A stretch of 64,000 nucleotides of DNA. Source: Thalassospira povalilytica (GTDB taxonomy: Bacteria > Pseudomonadota > Alphaproteobacteria > Rhodospirillales > Thalassospiraceae). The position numbers and the translations under genes are program-made. Positions 17,585 through 25,625 of the stretch are shown here, in pieces (positions within the stretch are counted from its first letter, which is position 1; every line of letters begins with the position of its first letter). The notes beneath the pieces were generated by a model that saw nothing but the letters and a program-made list of their open reading frames with translations, did not search any database and was not told the DNA's origin. The stretch lies in NCBI RefSeq assembly GCF_002844235.1, contig NZ_PGTS01000002.1, forward strand, positions 558,001 through 622,000. Reading direction: 5' to 3'.

Positions 17585-18705
17585 TGACCAAAACACAGGA
17601 CGATCCATCACAAGACAGTTGGATCACACGATTTTCCAGTGTTTTGACACCGCGCTTTCTTAAAAAACTGGCCATTGGCCTTGGGATCGGACTTGTTGGC
17701 GGGCTCATCGCCCATTCCATCAATATGCCACTGGCATGGATGATGGGGCCGATGCTCGCAACCTTTGTTGCAAGCCTTCTGCGCGTGCCGATGGGCATTC
17801 CCATGCAGTTCCGGTCTGTGATTTTGGGCGTGATCGGGATTTTTCTTGGCGCTTCCTTTACGCCCGATACCTTTGATCAGGCGGCCCGCTGGCCCATCAG
17901 CATGATTGCTGTTTTGCTTTATGTCCCGGTGATTACCGTGATCATCACCTGGTTTTACAGCAAGGTCGCCCGTCTTGATCCGGCAACCGCCCTGTTTTCG
18001 GCAACACCGGGCGGACTGACCCCCATGGTGGTTCTCGGGGCTGCGGCCGGCGGGAATGAGCAGGAAATTGCACTGACACAAGGGTTGCGGGTGCTGCTTC
18101 TGGTGATGTCTGCCCCGCTGATTGTTTTGCTGATTACGGGTGTTGTCGCCAATGGACACGGCGACAGCGAAGCCATCCACATGAGCTTGGGCGAAGGCGC
18201 ACTTACCGCGATTTGCGCCCTTGTCACCATCCTGATTTTCCGCAAAATCGGTGTGCCGGCCTCCTATATGACCGGCGCGATGGCAGCAAGCATGGTTCTG
18301 CATGTCACCGGCATCGTCGAAGGCAACCTGCCCGACTGGCTTCTTGCCGGCAGTCTGTTGATCCTTGGATCTGCCATCGGCAGCCGCTTTTCTGGTGTGA
18401 AGCTTGCTGTTCTGGGACGGCTGGCGATTTATTCGGTTCTGGCAACCTTGGTTGTGCTGGCCTTTACCGGCGGTGTTGCGTGGTTCGTGTCGCAATGGCT
18501 CGATCTTGACTTCATTGCGGTTCTGCTGGCCTTTGCGCCGGGTGGCGTGGCCGAGATGTCGCTGATTGCACTAGCCCTGAATGTCGAACCAAGCTTTGTT
18601 GCCTTTCACCATATCGTGCGGATTTTCGAAATCGTGCTTCTGGCACCAATCATGGCGAAATGGTTCGAACGCCATTTCAACCGCAAAAACGGCGCAATCA
18701 AATAA
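17584..18705 (+). CDS. AbrB-family (putative ammonia monooxygenase/transport) membrane protein
   Basis: This 373-residue protein has about ten hydrophobic spans arranged as two similar halves, each with a Pro-Gly-Gly motif (Thr-Pro-Gly-Gly-Leu-Thr-Pro near 140 and Ala-Pro-Gly-Gly-Val-Ala-Glu near 319). That internal duplication defines the AbrB family, often misnamed ammonia monooxygenase. Members frequently lie beside tripartite tricarboxylate transporter genes. The biochemical role is not established; an exporter, regulator or alternative permease for a carboxylate is possible. ATG overlaps the receptor stop by one base, so it belongs to the operon. Confidence 0.8.
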   Translation: MTKTQDDPSQDSWITRFSSVLTPRFLKKLAIGLGIGLVGGLIAHSINMPLAWMMGPMLATFVASLLRVPMGIPMQFRSVILGVIGIFLGASFTPDTFDQAARWPISMIAVLLYVPVITVIITWFYSKVARLDPATALFSATPGGLTPMVVLGAAAGGNEQEIALTQGLRVLLLVMSAPLIVLLITGVVANGHGDSEAIHMSLGEGALTAICALVTILIFRKIGVPASYMTGAMAASMVLHVTGIVEGNLPDWLLAGSLLILGSAIGSRFSGVKLAVLGRLAIYSVLATLVVLAFTGGVAWFVSQWLDLDFIAVLLAFAPGGVAEMSLIALALNVEPSFVAFHHIVRIFEIVLLAPIMAKWFERHFNRKNGAIK

Positions 18706-18785
18706 AAAAATTTTGATTTACAGTGCATTATGGAAGCTACCTGATGCACTTGATCAGAACGCATAGCCCTTGATATGCCGATGGA

Positions 18786-19265
18786 TCAGTCACGTTTTTC
18801 AACGATCACGTCGTGATCAAGAACCGGTGCGACATCAATGTCACTGGCATCCATCATCCCCGAAACACGCTGCAAGGCGGCAATCAGGAAGGTTTGCTCC
18901 CATTCTTCCAGACTGTTGAAATTGTCTGAAAAACGGTCGTGCAATGCCATCGGCGCACGATCAAGGATGGATCGCCCCTGCTCTGTCAGACGGACAAAGA
19001 CTTTGCGTTTGTCGGTATCCCCGCGTTCACGCGACACAAACCCCATCGCCTGAAGCTTGTCGACCAATGATGTCGTTGATGCCTGGGCAAGATTGACCTT
19101 CGCGGCAATCTGCCCGACCGTCATCTCGCCGAATTCTTCAAGTGACTGCAAAACAAGCAATTGGGACGTTTTCAGCCCGGTAATCTTGCCAAGTTTTTTG
19201 GCGTGAATATCACTCGCCCGTAAAATTCGACGGATCGAGATCAGTGCTTCGTGCAATTTATCCAT
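18786..19265 (-). CDS. MarR-family regulator, probable EctR
   Basis: The 159-residue protein has a winged helix-turn-helix at about residues 35-105, with the MarR signature Asp-Lys-Arg-Lys-Val-Phe-Val in the wing. ATG at 19265 gives the normal MarR length; an upstream in-frame start would add 38 residues with no conserved character. It is divergent from ectABC-ask. In halotolerant methylotrophs a MarR protein, EctR, represses the ectoine operon from this same position, so this is the likely function. The effector is unknown. A role outside ectoine control cannot be excluded from sequence alone. Confidence 0.85.
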   Translation of the reverse strand: MDKLHEALISIRRILRASDIHAKKLGKITGLKTSQLLVLQSLEEFGEMTVGQIAAKVNLAQASTTSLVDKLQAMGFVSRERGDTDKRKVFVRLTEQGRSILDRAPMALHDRFSDNFNSLEEWEQTFLIAALQRVSGMMDASDIDVAPVLDHDVIVEKRD

Positions 19266-19588
19266 GATGAATATCCGGGCGTTGATTTTGTCCTGCTGCA
19301 AAACCTGTTTTAGCCCCGAAAACCGCAATTCGCAACGGTATATGGCATTATTCCATCGACTTTCGATATTTAATTGCATCGATATTCGTTATTTTAAGGA
19401 AAGATTATTTCATCATTTCCCCGCAATGATTATCGACCGTCGATCCATTATAGTTTCGTTTATTTTCAATACTTTATTGTATTTCACAGGATTTTAACAG
19501 TCGCCCCCTTGATCATTTTCCATCGATATTCTATACATCTATCGCGACATGAATGATCGCATATCGAAATAACAGAACAGGCAGACCG
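19266..19588. other. Divergent ectR-ectA control region
   Basis: This 323-bp AT-rich spacer holds repeated elements rather than a gene. CATCGATATTC occurs exactly twice (19377-19387 and 19521-19531), with a further CGATATT at 19364-19370 and a reverse-strand copy of the core near 19561. An inverted repeat AATAC-TTTATT-GTATT lies at 19468-19483. These are candidate regulator sites for the MarR protein and osmotic control of ectA. Promoters could not be fixed by eye. Confidence 0.5.
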
Positions 19589-20137
19589 ATGAAAATTGCC
19601 ACCACAAAGGGCAATACCGGCCAGAAAGCCAACCTGATTATCCGAAAACCCAAGGCCACTGACGGCGCGACGGTGAACAACCTGATTGCCGAATGTAAGC
19701 CCCTGGACGAAAATTCCGTGTATTGCAATCTGCTGCAATGCTCGCACTTCGCAGACACCTGCGCGATCGCAGAACTTGATGGCGAAGCCGTCGGCTTCGT
19801 CTCGGGCTATCTTGTCCCGAACAAACCGGACCAGCTTTTCATCTGGCAGGTCGCCGTTTCGCCCAAGGCGCGCGGATTGCGCCTGGCAAAACGTCTGATC
19901 CTTGACATTCTTGATCGTCCGGCATGCCACAACGTGACGGAACTGAACACGACGATCACGTCAACGAATGCCCCGTCACAGGGCGTATTCCGTTCAGTCG
20001 CACGTGAGCTTGGCGCTGACGTCAAACGCAAAGTCCAGTTCGAACGCGAAACCCATTTCGATGGGGCCGCTGCCAGCGAAATCCTGTGGCAGATCGGACC
20101 GTTTGAACGCAAGGACGTTGAACGCGTCGCGGCCTGA
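19589..20137 (+). CDS. ectA: L-2,4-diaminobutyrate acetyltransferase
   Basis: EctA acetylates L-2,4-diaminobutyrate to N-gamma-acetyl-diaminobutyrate in ectoine synthesis. The 182-residue GNAT protein has the acetyl-CoA-binding region Val-Ala-Val-Ser-Pro-Lys-Ala-Arg-Gly-Leu-Arg-Leu-Ala near residues 88-100 and the EctA-typical Asn-Ser-Val-Tyr-Cys-Asn-Leu-Leu segment near 45. ATG at 19589 gives the family length. It is the first gene of ectA-ectB-ectC-ask. Confidence 0.95.
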   Translation: MKIATTKGNTGQKANLIIRKPKATDGATVNNLIAECKPLDENSVYCNLLQCSHFADTCAIAELDGEAVGFVSGYLVPNKPDQLFIWQVAVSPKARGLRLAKRLILDILDRPACHNVTELNTTITSTNAPSQGVFRSVARELGADVKRKVQFERETHFDGAAASEILWQIGPFERKDVERVAA

Positions 20138-20263
20138 TCCGACCCAACCGATATTCACCCAACGCATGCAACAAACGGATCGCACCGTTTTTGGAACAAC
20201 CGGCCTGCCGGAACGTTTGGCATGACAAGTGGAATTGATTTTCCCAATCTGAAAGAGGGAACC

Positions 20264-21547
20264 ATGACTGTATTTGATCGTCTTGAATCGGAAGTTCAGA
20301 GCTACGCACGCTCCTTCCCGGTAACTTTTGAAACGGCCGAAGGCGCCTGGCTGACCGATGAAAACGGAAATCGCTATCTTGATTTCCTTGCCGGTGCCGG
20401 CAGCCTGAATTACGGCCACAACCATCCGGTCCTGCAGGAAAAGCTGATTGATTACATCAAATCAAACGGCGTTACCCACGGCCTGGACATGCATACCAAG
20501 GCCAAGGCCGCATTCCTTGAGGCACTTGAAACCAAAATCCTCAAGCCGCGCGATATGGAATACAAGGTCCAGTTTACCGGCCCGACCGGCACCAATGCGG
20601 TCGAAGCTGCCCTTAAACTGGCGCGCCGCGTCAAAGGCCGTGAAACCGTGATCTCGTTTACCAATGGCTTCCATGGCTGCACCCTTGGTTCGCTCGCCAT
20701 TACCGGTAACGAACATCACCGGGGTGCTGCCGGCGTCTCGCTTGACAATGCTGTTGCTGTTCCGTTTGACGGCTACATGGGTGATGGTGCTGATACCACC
20801 GAATATCTTGATCGTGTCCTGTCGGACAATTCAAGTGGCGTCGCCCTGCCCGCTGCTGTCATCGTCGAGACGCTTCAGGGTGAAGGTGGCCTGAATGCAG
20901 CTGATTTCGGCTGGCTGAAAAACCTCGAAGCTGTGTGCCGCAAGCACGACATCCTTCTGATTGTCGATGACATTCAGGCTGGCTGTGGTCGTACCGGTAC
21001 TTTCTTCAGCTTTGAACCGGCCGGCATCAAACCGGATATGATCACTCTGTCGAAATCGCTTTCGGCTTATGGTCTTCCGCTGGCTGTTGTCCTGATCAAA
21101 CCGGAATTCGATATCTGGCATCCGGGCGAACATAACGGCACCTTCCGCGGCAACAACCACGCGTTTGTTACGGCCGCCGCCGCTCTGGACCATTTCTGGT
21201 CGGATGACAAATTCGCAGCCGATGTCCGCGACAAGGCCGAATTTCTTGGCAACCGCCTTGAAGAAATTGCGCAGCGCTATGGCGATGGCAAATTGTACCG
21301 CAAGGGCCGCGGCCTGATGCAGGGCATCTGCTTTGAAAGCGGTGAAATGGCATCGAAAGTCACCAAGGAATGCTTCAAGCATAACCTGGTCATCGAAACC
21401 AGTGGACCGGAAGACGAAGTGGTGAAATGCCTTGTGCCGCTGATCATCTCCAAGCAGGATTTGGCGCATGGTCTTGATATTCTTGAAATGGCAACCGCCA
21501 AAGCCATGGGCAAGGATGTCGCACCGGCCAAAGCAGCAGCTGAATAA
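20264..21547 (+). CDS. ectB: Diaminobutyrate--2-oxoglutarate transaminase
   Basis: EctB converts aspartate semialdehyde to L-2,4-diaminobutyrate using glutamate. The 427-residue class III aminotransferase has the [10 protein letters not shown] cofactor loop, the Val-Asp-Asp-Ile-Gln motif and the PLP lysine Lys264 in Leu-Ser-Lys-Ser. ATG at 20264 follows a GAAAGAGGGA ribosome-binding site; the frame extends 14 codons further upstream without such a site. A hairpin follows the stop. Confidence 0.96.
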   Translation: MTVFDRLESEVQSYARSFPVTFETAEGAWLTDENGNRYLDFLAGAGSLNYGHNHPVLQEKLIDYIKSNGVTHGLDMHTKAKAAFLEALETKILKPRDMEYKVQFTGPTGTNAVEAALKLARRVKGRETVISFTNGFHGCTLGSLAITGNEHHRGAAGVSLDNAVAVPFDGYMGDGADTTEYLDRVLSDNSSGVALPAAVIVETLQGEGGLNAADFGWLKNLEAVCRKHDILLIVDDIQAGCGRTGTFFSFEPAGIKPDMITLSKSLSAYGLPLAVVLIKPEFDIWHPGEHNGTFRGNNHAFVTAAAALDHFWSDDKFAADVRDKAEFLGNRLEEIAQRYGDGKLYRKGRGLMQGICFESGEMASKVTKECFKHNLVIETSGPEDEVVKCLVPLIISKQDLAHGLDILEMATAKAMGKDVAPAKAAAE

Positions 21548-21557
21548 TAGCCAGGTC

Positions 21558-21581
21558 GGGCGACATCCCCGGGTGTCGCCC
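21558..21581 (+). terminator. ectB-ectC intercistronic hairpin
   Basis: Arms GGGCGACA and TGTCGCCC enclose an eight-base loop, TCCCCGGG. No T-tract follows, so this is more likely an mRNA-stabilising or attenuating hairpin than a full terminator. It lies between two genes whose products are needed at different levels. Confidence 0.6.
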
Positions 21582-21616
21582 GCGCCCCACAACTTCATAA
21601 AATCAAAGAGTTAAAA

Positions 21617-22018
21617 ATGATTGTTCGCACACTGAAAGAATGTGAAGCATCCGGCCGTCGCGTGGTTTCGGACAACTGGGAAAGCACCCGCCTGTCGCTT
21701 GCCGATGATGGCATGGGGTTCTCGTTCCACATCACCACCATCTATGCCGGCACCGAAACCGAAATCTGCTATGCCAACCATTTCGAGACGGTTTATTGCA
21801 TTTCGGGCAATGGCGAAGTCGAAACCATCGAAGATGGCAAGAAATACAAGATCGAGCCGGGCACGGTTTACATCCTCAACAAACATGACCGTCACTATCT
21901 GCGTGGCGGCACCGAGGACATGGTTGTCGCATGCGCGTTCAACCCGCCTTTGAACGGCCGAGAAGTCCATGACGAAAACGGCGTCTACCCGCTCGATGGT
22001 GATGCGCTCGCCAGCTAA
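21617..22018 (+). CDS. ectC: L-ectoine synthase
   Basis: EctC cyclises N-gamma-acetyl-diaminobutyrate to ectoine. The 133-residue cupin has the conserved Glu/Tyr/His metal region ([12 protein letters not shown] near 52-63) and the second cupin motif with Asn-Lys-His-Asp-Arg-His near 90-95. Length matches the family exactly. No ectoine hydroxylase gene (ectD) follows, so the product here is ectoine rather than hydroxyectoine unless ectD is elsewhere. Confidence 0.96.
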   Translation: MIVRTLKECEASGRRVVSDNWESTRLSLADDGMGFSFHITTIYAGTETEICYANHFETVYCISGNGEVETIEDGKKYKIEPGTVYILNKHDRHYLRGGTEDMVVACAFNPPLNGREVHDENGVYPLDGDALAS

Positions 22019-22025
22019 GACTCTT

Positions 22026-22063
22026 GTTTGAGGCGGCCGGCAACGACCGCCTCAAACTTTCTT
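22026..22063 (+). terminator. Strong hairpin between ectC and ask
   Basis: Perfect 11-bp arms, GTTTGAGGCGG and CCGCCTCAAAC, enclose a ten-base loop and are followed by TTTCTT. This has the form of an intrinsic or partial terminator starting 8 bases after the ectC stop. The aspartate kinase gene would then be expressed by read-through. Confidence 0.7.
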
Positions 22064-22105
22064 AAGCCAATAAACTTTCAAGGAAACGCCCCCAAAGGAG
22101 GCAAC

Positions 22106-23599
22106 ATGCTTTCAGCCCAGAAAAAATCGGACGCTGGGCATAGCGTTCACAAGATCGGTGGTACGTCGATGACCCAGGTTGATGCGGTCATGGACAACAT
22201 TCTGGTCGGCAATCGTAAAGAAGACGAACTCTATAACCGGGTCTTTGTCGTTTCGGCATATGGCGGTTTTACCGATCTTTTGCTGGAAAACAAGAAAACC
22301 GGTGAGCCGGGTGTCTATCAGCTTTATGCCGGCTCGGAAACCGATTGGGCCTGGGGTGATGCCCTGACCGGCGTTTCCGAAAAGATGTGCGAAATTAACG
22401 AGCAGATCTTTGGTGACGCACCGGAACTGAAACTGGCCAATGCGTTTGTTCAGGAACGTATTGAAGGGACACGAAGCTGTCTGATGGATCTTCATCGCCT
22501 CTGCAGCTTTGGCCATTTCAAACTTGAAAAGCATCTTTTGACCGTTCGCGAAATGCTTTCGGCCATTGGCGAAGCACATAGTGCCCATAACACGATGCTT
22601 CTGCTGCGTGCCAAGGGCGTCAATGCTGTGTTCGCAGACCTTTCGGGCTGGCGCGAGCCAGAGGCCTCTACCCTTGATGGCCGGATCGAAAAGGTTTTCG
22701 AAGATATCGACATTTCAAGCCAGCTTGCGATTGCAACCGGCTATGCCCAGTGCAGCGAAGGTCTGATGAGCATCTATGGCCGCGGCTATAGCGAGGTGAC
22801 TTTCTCGCGGATTGCCTGCCTGACCCAGGCGCAGGAAGCCATCATTCATAAGGAATTCCACCTTTCAAGCGCCGATCCGCGCATTGTTGGTGAAGATGCC
22901 GTTCGCCCGATTGGCCGTACCAGTTATGATGTTGCCGATCAGCTTTCCAATATGGGTATGGAAGCCATTCATCCACGCGCGGCCAAAGGTCTGCGCCAGA
23001 ATGATATTCCGCTGCGTATTGCCAACACGTTTGAACCCGAACATCCGGGCACAGTGATTGATGACCACTGGAATCCGGAAAGCAGCCGCGTTGAAATCGT
23101 TACCGGCGTTCCGACCGCGTTCGAGATCGAAGTTTTCAATCAGGACATGGTTGGCGTTCCTGGTGGTGAGGAATCCATTCTTAGCGTTCTGAAACGCTAT
23201 AAGGTTCCGACCGTCACCAAGAACCTTAATGCCAATACGATCACCCATTACGTGTCGGCACCGCTCAAACAGATCCGTCGTTGTGTTGACGAGATCGAAG
23301 CCAAGCACCCCGAAGCAACGGTTCAGACCCGTAAAGTCGCCATCGTATCGGTGATCGGTGCCAATATCGCCCAGCCGGGCCTGTTTGCCCGTGCCGTGTC
23401 GGTTCTTGATGATGCCGGTGTTGAACTGGTGGCGTCGCACTATCCGAGCCGCCGGGTGGATCTTCAGTTCGTGGTTGCCGAAGGCGACTTCAACAAGGCC
23501 GTCATCGCCCTTCATCGCGGCCTGGTCGAAGGCAAAGCCAAAGCCGACAACACCGCGGATGATAGCGCTAACAAGCAGGCAAAGCTTAAAGCTGCCTGA
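22106..23599 (+). CDS. ask: Ectoine-pathway aspartate kinase
   Basis: This 497-residue aspartate kinase supplies aspartyl phosphate for ectoine synthesis. It has the N-terminal Lys-Ile-Gly-Gly-Thr-Ser-Met motif (residues 14-20), an amino-acid kinase domain to about residue 330 and C-terminal ACT domains. It aligns with the specialised Ask_Ect group that is encoded with ectABC and is thought to escape normal lysine/threonine feedback. ATG at 22106 follows an AAAGGAGG ribosome-binding site. A terminator ends the operon. Confidence 0.93.
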   Translation: MLSAQKKSDAGHSVHKIGGTSMTQVDAVMDNILVGNRKEDELYNRVFVVSAYGGFTDLLLENKKTGEPGVYQLYAGSETDWAWGDALTGVSEKMCEINEQIFGDAPELKLANAFVQERIEGTRSCLMDLHRLCSFGHFKLEKHLLTVREMLSAIGEAHSAHNTMLLLRAKGVNAVFADLSGWREPEASTLDGRIEKVFEDIDISSQLAIATGYAQCSEGLMSIYGRGYSEVTFSRIACLTQAQEAIIHKEFHLSSADPRIVGEDAVRPIGRTSYDVADQLSNMGMEAIHPRAAKGLRQNDIPLRIANTFEPEHPGTVIDDHWNPESSRVEIVTGVPTAFEIEVFNQDMVGVPGGEESILSVLKRYKVPTVTKNLNANTITHYVSAPLKQIRRCVDEIEAKHPEATVQTRKVAIVSVIGANIAQPGLFARAVSVLDDAGVELVASHYPSRRVDLQFVVAEGDFNKAVIALHRGLVEGKAKADNTADDSANKQAKLKAA

Positions 23600-23626
23600 T
23601 CCTGGTCGCGTCCCGACCAAGACCAG

Positions 23627-23665
23627 AACCCGCAAGTGCACCTGTTGCCTTGCGGGTTTTGTTTT
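23627..23665 (+). terminator. Terminator of the ectoine operon
   Basis: Arms AACCCGCAAG and CTTGCGGGTT are perfectly complementary around a twelve-base loop, followed by TTGTTTT. It lies 27 bases after the ask stop. Confidence 0.88.
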
Positions 23666-23747
23666 GACCGCATCCCATACTTGCCAGCCATGATGCAGCG
23701 CGATAGGACTAAAACATTGTTCTGTTCCGGCTTAAAAGGACCCCGTC

Positions 23748-24572
23748 ATGAGCACCCATAACAGCAAAGCCATCAACGAGTTGCTTGACGTCATGGCAAA
23801 GCTCCGCGATCCGGATGGCGGATGCCCCTGGGATCTCGAACAGGACTTTTCCACCATTGCCCCCTACACGATCGAAGAAGCCTATGAAGTGGCCGATGCG
23901 ATTGCCGATAATGACATGCCCGAACTGTGCAACGAATTGGGTGATTTGCTGCTTCAGGTCGTTTTTCATGCCCAAATGGCCAAAGAAGCCGGTCATTTCG
24001 ACTTCGAAGACGTCGCACAAAGCATCGTTGCAAAGATGATCAGCCGTCATCCACATGTTTTTGGCGATGGTGATGCCACCACCACCGAGGGCGTCAATCA
24101 GACCTGGGAAAAGATCAAGGCTGCCGAACGCGCCCAAAAGGCCGAAACCAAGGGACATGAACGTCACAGCGCCCTTGACGGGGTTGCAAGCGCCCTGCCT
24201 GCATTGATGCGCGCAGAAAAATTGACCAAACGCGCCGCCCGTGTCGGGTTTGATTGGCCCAGCACTGACGAAGTGTTTGACAAGCTTCACGAAGAAATCG
24301 ACGAACTCAAAGCCGAGATGACCGAAACCCCCGATCCCGCACGCTTGCAGGATGAACTGGGTGACATGCTTTTTGTGATGGCCAATCTGGCCCGCAAAAT
24401 CGGTGTGGATCCCGAAGTTGCCTTGCGCGGCGCCAATCACAAATTCACCAAGCGCTTTCATTTCATCGAAGACGAACTTGCCCGCGACGGACGCACCGCC
24501 GCACAATCAGATCTGGATGAAATGGATGCGCTCTGGAACCTCGCCAAAAAAGTCGAGCGGGGTCAGGCATAG
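23748..24572 (+). CDS. mazG: Nucleoside triphosphate pyrophosphohydrolase
   Basis: MazG hydrolyses (d)NTPs to monophosphates and pyrophosphate, which helps clear abnormal nucleotides and tune ppGpp. The 274-residue protein contains two MazG modules, each with the Glu-Glu-x-x-Glu ... Glu-x-x-Asp metal motif (near residues 43-67 and 185-210). Two modules are normal for the E. coli-type enzyme. It stands alone between two terminators. Confidence 0.94.
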   Translation: MSTHNSKAINELLDVMAKLRDPDGGCPWDLEQDFSTIAPYTIEEAYEVADAIADNDMPELCNELGDLLLQVVFHAQMAKEAGHFDFEDVAQSIVAKMISRHPHVFGDGDATTTEGVNQTWEKIKAAERAQKAETKGHERHSALDGVASALPALMRAEKLTKRAARVGFDWPSTDEVFDKLHEEIDELKAEMTETPDPARLQDELGDMLFVMANLARKIGVDPEVALRGANHKFTKRFHFIEDELARDGRTAAQSDLDEMDALWNLAKKVERGQA

Positions 24573-24575
24573 TTA

Positions 24576-24620
24576 CCCAAGACCGCTCTGAATGCGATCT
24601 TGGGCCAACCGATTGGTTTT
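24576..24620 (+). terminator. Double hairpin after mazG
   Basis: Arms CCCAAGACCGC and GCGATCTTGGG (one mismatch) form the first hairpin. A small CCAACCGATTGG hairpin followed by TTTT comes next. The pair sits directly after the mazG stop, ahead of a convergent gene. Confidence 0.6.
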
Positions 24621-24766
24621 CCTGCCGCATATAGAGTTCGATCAGAAGTCCAATTGGTGAAACGTCACGCGGGCTGTTCAGACATCCTCGGAACACGGAC
24701 CGTCGCGAGCTTCTTCACCGGATGGCGGCAACGATTGGCTCACACCCACAAATAGGCCGCGTGAAG

Positions 24767-25591
24767 TTACGAGAACAGCGGCAACAGAATCTCGTTTATT
24801 TCGTGCCACAGTTCTTCCGAACTTGCGCACAGAAGTCCCGGTGCTGTGGCATTGGCGTTATATTCATTGTCCTTGTCGGTCATGATATAACGTGCAAAGC
24901 CGCCGGCCTCCCGCACAAGTAACGTACCCGGTGCGTGATCCCACGGTTTCAACGTGCGATAAGCACAAAAGTCGTATGCACCGCGGGCCGTTTCTTCATA
25001 TTCCGCGCCACAGCAGGAATAATGTGCGACCTCGTCAAAGAAATCGAGATGCCCGTAATGTTTCCGGATGCGGTCGCGGGCATAGGAAATCAGGAAACCC
25101 TTCGCATCGCGCGCATTCTTGATGTTGGATCGAACCGAAACCGGCTGATCCTGATAACGGGTTCCAGATCCCTTTTCGGCAACGGTTGCATGCCCTTCGA
25201 TCGGATCAATAATCCAGGCTGCTACCGTCTCGCCACCGTGATAAAGCCCGACCATGCATCGAAATGGCTGACGATGATGGGCAAAGTTCTTGGTGCCATC
25301 GACCGGATCAATGATCCAGAACGGATCAGAACCGGCAAAGACCCGGTCCTGCAACTTGGCATCGGCATGGGCAGCCTCTTCGCCAAGTGCCAGACTTCCG
25401 GGCAGCAAATCGGTCAGGCGCGCGGTCAAGACACGTTCGGCTTCGGTATCTGCGATGGTCACCAGATCAAGGGCGTGGGATTTGGTGTCAATATCTGCGT
25501 CGTCAAGCTGGCCGAAGCGCGGGGCGATTTCAGTTGCCGATACCTCGCGGATAATTTCGGTAACCTTATCCATATCGACTGTTATCGCCAC
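24767..25591 (-). CDS. Inositol-monophosphatase-family phosphatase
   Basis: The 274-residue enzyme has the metal-binding residues of the family: Glu71/Glu72 in Leu-Gly-Glu-Glu, Asp95-Pro-Val-Asp-Gly-Thr at 95-100 and a C-terminal Trp-Asp-His-Ala-Pro-Gly. These lithium-sensitive, magnesium-dependent phosphatases act on inositol phosphate, histidinol phosphate or 3'-phosphoadenosine compounds. Which one cannot be told here. The gene follows hflX with a 34-bp gap and may be transcribed with it. Confidence 0.85.
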   Translation of the reverse strand: MAITVDMDKVTEIIREVSATEIAPRFGQLDDADIDTKSHALDLVTIADTEAERVLTARLTDLLPGSLALGEEAAHADAKLQDRVFAGSDPFWIIDPVDGTKNFAHHRQPFRCMVGLYHGGETVAAWIIDPIEGHATVAEKGSGTRYQDQPVSVRSNIKNARDAKGFLISYARDRIRKHYGHLDFFDEVAHYSCCGAEYEETARGAYDFCAYRTLKPWDHAPGTLLVREAGGFARYIMTDKDNEYNANATAPGLLCASSEELWHEINEILLPLFS

Positions 25592-25625
25592 GCTACTTCT
25601 CCCATCGGGTAAACTTGATTACGCA

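Noticed and set aside
17608..18495. A 295-codon antisense frame over the AbrB-family gene
   Set aside because: It has no start context and no domain; the + strand protein is a clear membrane protein with duplicated motifs.
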